A stretch of 64,000 nt of DNA from the NCBI GenBank assembly GCA_025941565.1, contig JAPCYN010000010.1, forward strand, positions 17,243 to 81,242, read 5' to 3'. Shown here one piece after another: positions 58,619-64,000 of the stretch. Every line of letters starts with the position of its first letter. The stretch's first letter is position 1. A program made the position numbers and the translations under genes. This DNA comes from Legionella sp. 515359. GTDB taxonomy: Bacteria > Pseudomonadota > Gammaproteobacteria > Legionellales > Legionellaceae. The notes under the pieces were generated by a model that saw only the letters and a program-made list of their open reading frames with translations, searched no databases and was not told the DNA's origin.

Positions 58619-59212
58619 ATGATCGATTTTCGTTACTTTATGTTTTTAGTTTTTTTATGTTGTTCCTTTTCGAGCCATTCAAGTACAATTGAAAAACATA
58701 ATAAGGCTTTTCGAAATTTCTGGCATCCTACTTTTCTTGGGGAGCGTCTGGATTATTGTACTGTGGATGGTAAAGAATGTGGCAAAACTGTGGCGGATCG
58801 TTATTGCCAAATGCTAGGTTATGATTATTCCAGTGATAATGAAATTGCTTACAATATAGGGTTAACCCATTACCTATCAACGAGTGAACGTTGTAAAGGT
58901 TGGCGTTGCAATGGTTTTATGACCATTGTTTGTGCTACAGGCTTATCTCATACTCCTCCAAAACCTTATCATTATCGAGAAAAACGTTTTGCTGATCCAC
59001 GGTTTAATGATTATCGTGTAGATTGGTGTTATGACCAAAAACAAGGTTGCGGTTCAAGAGCAGCAAATTCCTTTTGCAGCCGTATGGGGTTTATGCAGGC
59101 CAAACATTTTGTGAAAGAAACTCAGGTAAGTGCTACGAAAACAATGGGTAGCCAGGAGTTGTGTTTTGGAAATCAGTGCAATGCGTTTAAATTAATTGTT
59201 TGTTATCGATAA
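58619..59212 (+). CDS. Secreted protein with two tandem six-cysteine domains
   Basis: 197 aa with a signal peptide (FMFLVFLCCSFSSHS). The mature part is a duplication: RLDYCTVDGKECGKTVADRYCQMLGY...CKGWRCNGFMTIVC is abbreviated here as RLDYC / ECGKTVADRYCQMLGY / ERCKGWRCNGFMTIVC, and the second copy as RVDWC / GCGSRAANSFCSRMGF / ELCFGNQCNAFKLIVC. Six cysteines align in both. The family is unfamiliar by name but looks like a small disulfide domain for secreted or surface binding. It precedes fleQ in the same direction; a functional link is not shown. Confidence 0.7.
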   Translation: MIDFRYFMFLVFLCCSFSSHSSTIEKHNKAFRNFWHPTFLGERLDYCTVDGKECGKTVADRYCQMLGYDYSSDNEIAYNIGLTHYLSTSERCKGWRCNGFMTIVCATGLSHTPPKPYHYREKRFADPRFNDYRVDWCYDQKQGCGSRAANSFCSRMGFMQAKHFVKETQVSATKTMGSQELCFGNQCNAFKLIVCYR

Positions 59213-59290
59213 GTTCATTATTGAAAATCTTTCCTCGCCCTATGGGAGAAAGAATGATGATGCAAATATATAAAACTTAAGGATAAGTTT

Positions 59291-60712
59291 ATGAGTATTA
59301 ATGACAAAGTTTTTATCATTGATAATAATGAAAGTCGCGGCAATAAGTTGCGTACAATACTTGATTTTATCGGTGAATCTACTGAAGTCAGTAAGTACAG
59401 CGAATGGCATGTTGCTGGTATAAATCCTGATGTAATTCTTCTCGGTGCAAGTGAATCAATTCAGGAAACTATGAATGAGTTGGATTCTTTGGTAAACAAT
59501 TTTGTCAAAGTTCCCGTTATTGTGGTGGGGCAAAAATTAAATAATGCCCAGTGCCTCTTGCGTAATGTTGTTGCTTGCCAACCGTTCCCTTTTACTTATG
59601 CTCAAATAATGGAATCCTTGCATCAGTGTCAAATTGCTAGAGAAGCAGTAAAATCCATTATTATCAGCAACTATAAGAACCCTTTATTACGTAGTCTTGT
59701 GGGGAACAGTACCAGTATTCGCCATGTTCGTAGATTGATAGAACAGGTGTCTGATACTGAAGCCAGTGTTTTAGTTCTAGGAGAGTCCGGAACAGGAAAA
59801 GAGGTCGTTGCACGTAATATTCACGCTCTTTCTTCGAGAGCCACTAAACCTTTTATTCCAATTAACTGTGGAGCTATTCCTGCAGAGTTGCTCGAAAGTG
59901 AATTATTTGGCCATGAAAAGGGTGCATTTACTGGTGCGATTACTTCGCGACAAGGACGATTTGAATTAGCGAATGGGGGCACTCTATTTCTTGATGAGAT
60001 AGGTGATATGCCTTTACCCATGCAAGTAAAATTATTGCGAATATTGCAAGAGCGTTGTTTTGAGCGAGTGGGTTCCAATAAAAGTATCGATGTGAATGTA
60101 AGGATTATTGCCGCGACCCATAGAAATTTGGAAGAAGCAATTAAAGAGGGGAAATTCAGAGAGGATTTATTTTACAGGCTTAATGTATTTCCCATAGAAA
60201 TGCCTCCTTTAAGAGAACGAGCAGAGGATATTCCTCTGTTATTTAATGAGCTGATCTCCCGCATCGAGAGCGAAAACAGACCCAGTGTGCGCTTAATGCC
60301 GGATGCGATGACTTCATTAAGTCAGTACAGTTGGCCAGGTAACATCAGAGAGTTGGCAAATTTGGTAGAGCGGCTAACCATTTTGTATCCCAAAGGAATT
60401 TTGAGTAAAGAAGATTTACCGCAAAAGGTACGAGGTGAATATAAGACTCTATATACAGAATCTGATGCATCGAATTCTGAACGAGAGGCTTTATTCGAGG
60501 TAATGAGTCAAGAGCAGATTCCCAGTGCGGAGGGCATAGACTTAAAAGAGCACTTGGTAAAAACTGAGTTGGCCCTGATCAGTCAAGCATTGAATGAATC
60601 AGATTGGGTGGTTGCTCATGCTGCAAGCTATTTGAATATGAGACGTACTACTTTAGTTGAGAAAATGCGCAAATATGGACTTACCCGTCCCGAGCGGGTG
60701 AACTCAAATTAA
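59291..60712 (+). CDS. fleQ: Sigma-54-dependent transcriptional regulator FleQ
   Basis: 473 aa. Residues 1-120 form a receiver-like FleQ domain without a clear phosphorylation Asp; then a sigma-54 AAA+ domain with Walker A GESGTGKE (164-171), GAFTGA (211-216), Walker B GGTLFLDEIGDM (229-240), R-finger region RLNVFPIEMPPLRERAEDIP; and a C-terminal Fis-type helix-turn-helix (about 430-468). FleQ is the master activator of flagellar genes and in Legionella is linked to RpoN. Identification as FleQ rather than another activator rests on the N-terminal domain. Confidence 0.88.
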   Translation: MSINDKVFIIDNNESRGNKLRTILDFIGESTEVSKYSEWHVAGINPDVILLGASESIQETMNELDSLVNNFVKVPVIVVGQKLNNAQCLLRNVVACQPFPFTYAQIMESLHQCQIAREAVKSIIISNYKNPLLRSLVGNSTSIRHVRRLIEQVSDTEASVLVLGESGTGKEVVARNIHALSSRATKPFIPINCGAIPAELLESELFGHEKGAFTGAITSRQGRFELANGGTLFLDEIGDMPLPMQVKLLRILQERCFERVGSNKSIDVNVRIIAATHRNLEEAIKEGKFREDLFYRLNVFPIEMPPLRERAEDIPLLFNELISRIESENRPSVRLMPDAMTSLSQYSWPGNIRELANLVERLTILYPKGILSKEDLPQKVRGEYKTLYTESDASNSEREALFEVMSQEQIPSAEGIDLKEHLVKTELALISQALNESDWVVAHAASYLNMRRTTLVEKMRKYGLTRPERVNSN

Positions 60713-60835
60713 TGTATTCCTGATGTGATTTGTTCTGAGTAAAGTGTAATTTTGTATTCAGCAGGACATGCTCGTATGTAAATCCCGAGTGCAGCTGGTG
60801 CTTCACCCAGGATCCAATGTACTTAGTTAAAATAT

Positions 60836-61060
60836 TTATTGCTTGGTGTCATCAGTTTTTGATTCTTCAGCCGACTTCTTGGGTTTAACTTCTTTAGGAG
60901 GTGCTGTGTTTGTTTGTTCTGCTTCGTCTGCTTGTTGCGCTCTATTTTCTTTATAGTTGTGAACGATTTCACCAACACTCTTTTTAATATCTGTATATAA
61001 CTTGCTTGTCATTGAAGCTAACTCTTTGAGATCAGGTAGTTTTGATTTAAAGTCACTCAT
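60836..61060 (-). CDS. Small charged protein of unknown function (74 aa)
   Basis: 74 aa, no signal or membrane segment: an N-terminal helical part (LKELASMTSKLYTDIKKSV) and a Lys/Glu/Pro/Thr-rich tail that looks disordered. A ribosome binding site (GGAG) lies six bases before the ATG. It lies between fleQ (convergent) and sohB, which reads toward it. Not recognised; no function proposed. Confidence 0.5.
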   Translation of the reverse strand: MSDFKSKLPDLKELASMTSKLYTDIKKSVGEIVHNYKENRAQQADEAEQTNTAPPKEVKPKKSAEESKTDDTKQ

Positions 61061-61183
61061 GGCTCACTCCATTGTTAATATAAATTAATTATACACCATT
61101 ATCTATAATTCAGCAGTTCATCCAGTATTTTGAATATTCAAGCTTTTTGCTTTCATCATTAGGATTCAACTGCTGAAAATGAT

Positions 61184-62119
61184 TTAGCCCCATGGTTGCA
61201 TCAATCGCATCGCAGGCTTAAGCAATTTATTGGCTAGAGAAGCTTTGGGTGGAACGGTTAGTTTGAATGCTTTATAGTGAGCAATCTTTTCCACTAAATA
61301 GTCATCACTTGTGCATAATTTATCTACGAGATTCAGATCAAAGGCATCTTTCGCTAACCAATGTTCCCCTGTAGAAACTTGATCTATATCCAGTTGCTCT
61401 CGATTTTCAGCCACATAATTTCTAAAAGCAACATGTATCTTCTCCAGATCATCCTGAGCTTTTTTACGGCCTTTTTCAGTATTCTCACCGAGAAGTGTTA
61501 GTGTGCGTTTGTATTCTCCAGCAGTTAATAATTCCACATCAATATCGTGTTTCTTAAGCCAACGATGGAAATTAGGTATTTGGGCTACTACACCGATAGA
61601 GCCAATAATCGCAAAAGGCGCAGCAATGATTTGATTGGCAACACAGGCCATTAAATAACCACCACTAGCGGCCATCTTATCAATACTCACAGTCAGAGGA
61701 ATATTTTTATTGCGAATGCGTTGGAGTTGTGACGCCGCCAGTCCGTAACTATTGACTACACCACCAGGGCTATCCAGGCGAACTAAAACCTCATCTCCAG
61801 CTTTTGCAGTACAAAGAACTGCTGTTACTTCATCTCTAAGTTGTTCTACCTGAGATGCTCTAATGTCGCCATGAAAATCAATAACATAAAGTGTTGGCTG
61901 TTCTTCTTTTTGTTTACTCTTTTTGGGTGGTTTTTTTCCAAGAACTTCTTTGTTCATTATGTGTATGATATGATCATAATGTTTATTTAGGGATGTTATT
62001 TCCAGTTTAGGCTTGGGTTTGCGGCTCATGGAAAAAAAACCTGCAAATACTACGAGGCAGGCAATAACTACAGTGAGTGATTTTAAAAGGAACATACCAT
62101 ATTGACTTAAAAATTCCAT
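61184..62119 (-). CDS. sohB: S49-family protease SohB
   Basis: Inner membrane serine protease of the signal-peptide-peptidase A family. 311 aa from ATG 62119 (MEFLSQYGMFLLKSLTV matches SohB; AAGG lies upstream; an upstream ATG is less likely). An N-terminal membrane segment, then VLVRLDSPGGVV, catalytic Ser in DKMAASGGYLMACVA, IGSIGVVAQIPN and Lys in TAGEYKRTLTLLGENTEKG. Cleaves remnant signal peptides or membrane fragments. Confidence 0.93.
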   Translation of the reverse strand: MEFLSQYGMFLLKSLTVVIACLVVFAGFFSMSRKPKPKLEITSLNKHYDHIIHIMNKEVLGKKPPKKSKQKEEQPTLYVIDFHGDIRASQVEQLRDEVTAVLCTAKAGDEVLVRLDSPGGVVNSYGLAASQLQRIRNKNIPLTVSIDKMAASGGYLMACVANQIIAAPFAIIGSIGVVAQIPNFHRWLKKHDIDVELLTAGEYKRTLTLLGENTEKGRKKAQDDLEKIHVAFRNYVAENREQLDIDQVSTGEHWLAKDAFDLNLVDKLCTSDDYLVEKIAHYKAFKLTVPPKASLANKLLKPAMRLMQPWG

Positions 62120-62325
62120 TACTGACCTTAAAAAAAATAAAAACAAATTATGGCGATCAATAAGATAGTTCGCAAGAGATTGATTAAGTATTTAATTAGA
62201 GTTTGAAAAGAGTTTTGAAATGAATGAAAAAACTTGTTTTGTTTTTTAGTTCGAGTACTATTCTTTACAAAGTGTACCTGGCTACATAAATGCCGTTGGC
62301 TCAACCTACAATGTATTATTAACCT

Positions 62326-62955
62326 ATGCTTGATGTGATTAACCTTGATTTTGATTATCAAGATCAGCCTTTATTAAATAAAATAGCTTTTCATTTGCCG
62401 GCAGGGGGATTAATTCATTTGCGCGGGAGAAATGGTGCGGGAAAGACGACCTTATTGAAATTAATTGCCGGTTTATATCATCCACTTCAGGGCGAAATTC
62501 AATTTTTGGGACAAAATATAGATCTGGATCGATCTGCTTATCAACGACAGGTGTGTTTTGTAGGTCACAAAACAGGCATCAATCCTAACTTAACGTTAAA
62601 AGAAAACTGTTTTTTTGATCTTCATTATGCTTCCTCATCATCGCATAGCATCAAGAACGATGGATTTAATAATCTCGAAGAGCTTGCTTCGATTTTTAAA
62701 CTGGAACACCATCTCAATGTTCCATGCGGCTTATTATCTGCCGGACAACGCAGGCAAGTCGGCTTGCTACGCTTGTGGTTCTCTGATGTCAAATTATGGC
62801 TTCTTGATGAGCCTTTAGTTGCGTTAGATGATAAGGCTATTACGCTTATTATGAATAAAATAGCAGCCCATCGAAAGCAAGGGGGGGCCGTTTTATTGAC
62901 TTCTCATCAGCAACTACCACTAAGTCTCTCTGATTATGGGGAGTATTGTTTGTGA
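62326..62955 (+). CDS. ccmA: Heme exporter ATP-binding protein CcmA
   Basis: 209 aa ABC ATPase of the cytochrome c maturation system I: LRGRNGAGKTTLLKLIAGL (Walker A), LSAGQRRQVGLLRLWFSD (signature), LWLLDEPLVALDDKA (Walker B). CcmAB releases holo-CcmE from CcmC. First gene of the ccm operon; ccmB overlaps its stop. Confidence 0.94.
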   Translation: MLDVINLDFDYQDQPLLNKIAFHLPAGGLIHLRGRNGAGKTTLLKLIAGLYHPLQGEIQFLGQNIDLDRSAYQRQVCFVGHKTGINPNLTLKENCFFDLHYASSSSHSIKNDGFNNLEELASIFKLEHHLNVPCGLLSAGQRRQVGLLRLWFSDVKLWLLDEPLVALDDKAITLIMNKIAAHRKQGGAVLLTSHQQLPLSLSDYGEYCL

Positions 62956-63632
62956 TTTCCTCCTTTTCATTATTTGCCAAACAATGCAAACGTGAGTTGC
63001 TTGTTCAAATGCGTCAATTCCGTTTTTTAGTAAATTCATGCCTGTTTTTCTTGATTTTTCTTTTTATGTTTCCTTTGACTACAAAGCCGGAAATCGTATT
63101 GCTTAGGACTATAGCTCCCGGTTTAGTATGGATGGGGATACTTTTGTCGTTACTGCTCTCAGCAGAGCGCTTATTTCAACAAGATTACGAACATGGTGTC
63201 ATTGAGCAATGGATTGTTTCAGGTCAGTCCCTACCCTTGTTGGTTGGTGCAAAAGTAATTGCTCATTGGTTATTTAATTTGCTGCCTTTACTGGTTTTAT
63301 GTCCTTTAGTTGCCTTATTATTTTCGTTAAGCCTCTGGGAGACAGTGGTACTTGCGCTCACTATTATTTTTGGAACTCCTGCTTTATTCTTTCTTTGTGC
63401 TTTGGCTGCTGCATTTGGTGTTGGAATCAATCAAAAGGGGCTTTTGATGGCTTTGATTTTATTGCCATTAACCTTGCCTTTACTCATTTTTGGAAGCGGA
63501 ACTTTAAATATTGCCATGCAAGGTTTGCCCATTAGTGCCTATTTAGCCTTATTATTAGCAATGTCTGTGGTTGCTACAGGATTTTTGCCCTATGCAATTG
63601 CCGGGGTAATGCGAATCAGCCATGTTGAATAA
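62952..63632 (+). CDS. ccmB: Heme exporter permease CcmB
   Basis: 226 aa from GTG 62952, which overlaps the ccmA stop (GTGA); a TTG six bases earlier is possible. Six membrane segments; FLFMFPLTTKPEIVLLR, APGLVWMGILLSLLLSAERL and QQDYEHGVIEQWIVSGQSLP are typical CcmB segments. Permease of the CcmAB complex. Confidence 0.93.
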   Translation: MISSFSLFAKQCKRELLVQMRQFRFLVNSCLFFLIFLFMFPLTTKPEIVLLRTIAPGLVWMGILLSLLLSAERLFQQDYEHGVIEQWIVSGQSLPLLVGAKVIAHWLFNLLPLLVLCPLVALLFSLSLWETVVLALTIIFGTPALFFLCALAAAFGVGINQKGLLMALILLPLTLPLLIFGSGTLNIAMQGLPISAYLALLLAMSVVATGFLPYAIAGVMRISHVE

Positions 63633-63700
63633 ATAATTTCGGATTTTGCGAATAGATAGATACGTGATAAAATCCGCTTTTTTTGATTCCAATTATTCCT

Positions 63701-64000
63701 ATGTGGAAATTATTATACCAACTGGCATCACCCAAGTTTTTTTATAATTTCGCTGGACGCCTGAACCGATGTTTGGCAGCGGGCGCGTTAGTGACATTAT
63801 TTGTTGGAATAATTTGGGGATTGGCGTTTACTCCGCCTGATTATCAACAGGGTGATGCATTTCGTATTATCTATGTTCATGTCCCCAGTGCTTTTTTGTC
63901 GATGATGCTCTACGCTTGGATGGGTTTTTTAGCGGTATTGTTATTGGTTTGGCGTATTAAAATAGCCGGTCTTTTAATTAATATTGTGGCTCAAGTTGGC
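63701..64000 (+). CDS. ccmC: Heme exporter protein CcmC (3' truncated by window end)
   Basis: First 100 codons of a 240-250 residue protein. MWKLLYQLASPKFFYNFAGR, then the first membrane segments LVTLFVGIIWGLAFTPPDYQ and the periplasmic GDAFRIIYVHVPSAFLSM, with the His-Val-Pro heme-ligand region of CcmC. The WWD motif lies beyond the window. CcmC loads heme on CcmE. Confidence 0.92.
   Translation, partial: MWKLLYQLASPKFFYNFAGRLNRCLAAGALVTLFVGIIWGLAFTPPDYQQGDAFRIIYVHVPSAFLSMMLYAWMGFLAVLLLVWRIKIAGLLINIVAQVG

Noticed and set aside
61109-61177. TTCAGCAGTT...AACTGCTGAA inverted repeat after sohB
   Set aside because: Only 10 bp with a loop of about 50 bases and no T run; too weak to call a terminator or element.

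Overview
The window looks like chromosomal DNA of a Legionella species (Gammaproteobacteria). The strongest marker is a full-length Mip (macrophage infectivity potentiator, 8257-8958) whose mature sequence follows L. pneumophila Mip closely, with scattered substitutions that suggest a non-pneumophila species. AT-rich coding sequence, small secreted cysteine-rich proteins of Legionella style, a FleQ-type flagellar regulator and a candidate effector with a CE-clan cysteine protease/acetyltransferase motif fit this. No phage, plasmid, integrase, transposase or CRISPR array was seen; most of the window is housekeeping core genome with small accessory inserts.

Layout. 1-5.4 kb: end of a large Ig-like repeat protein, csrA, then birA and a phosphopantetheinyl transferase on the minus strand, and accA-tilS on the plus strand. 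5.1-6.6 kb: an accessory pair, a small unknown gene divergent from the candidate effector. 6.6-12.4 kb: sdaA, mip, an AmpG-like permease, a DUF2157-type membrane protein with its partner, and tRNA-Leu(CAA). 12.5-13.9 kb: three small unusual genes (a secreted protein, an NHLP-leader-like protein, a Cys/Thr-rich secreted protein). 13.9-18.4 kb: nadA, nadB and purB, the last two overlapping. 18.5-28.6 kb: SulP transporter, ppsA with two upstream palindromes, a CPA2 antiporter, nadC, a Firmicute-style second murG, an M20 peptidase, a 142-bp tandem repeat and comEA. 28.9-34.2 kb: mreBCD, rluE, a putative M14-like periplasmic protein and icd. 34.4-39.1 kb: clpS-clpA followed by a WaaE-like glycosyltransferase and an O-antigen ligase-like protein.

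39.2-46.9 kb: thiM-thiD, a second Cys-module secreted protein, an 83-bp MITE-like element, a rhomboid protease, xseA, a lipoprotein hydrolase overlapping a flavin monooxygenase, an SDR, and a tiny Pro/Glu-rich gene. 47-52.7 kb: a minus-strand string kdsD-kdsC-lptC-lptA-lptB-trpG-trpD-trpC. 52.8-58.3 kb: mlaFEDCB-ibaG-murA-nif3 on the plus strand, divergent from kdsD across a very long hairpin. 58.6-64 kb: a duplicated-Cys-domain secreted protein, fleQ, a small charged protein, sohB, and the start of the cytochrome c maturation operon (ccmA, ccmB, truncated ccmC).

How the parts work together. The envelope is the main theme: peptidoglycan (murA, second murG, mreBCD), LPS synthesis and export (kdsC/D, lptABC, waaE/waaL-like) and outer membrane lipid asymmetry (mla). 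NAD synthesis (nadA, nadB, nadC) and tryptophan synthesis (trpGDC) sit alongside. CsrA and FleQ belong to the network that in Legionella links growth phase to motility and virulence. Intergenic DNA carries at least three repeat classes. The least explained items are the CE-clan candidate, the leader-like small protein, the Cys-module secreted proteins and the M14-like protein.
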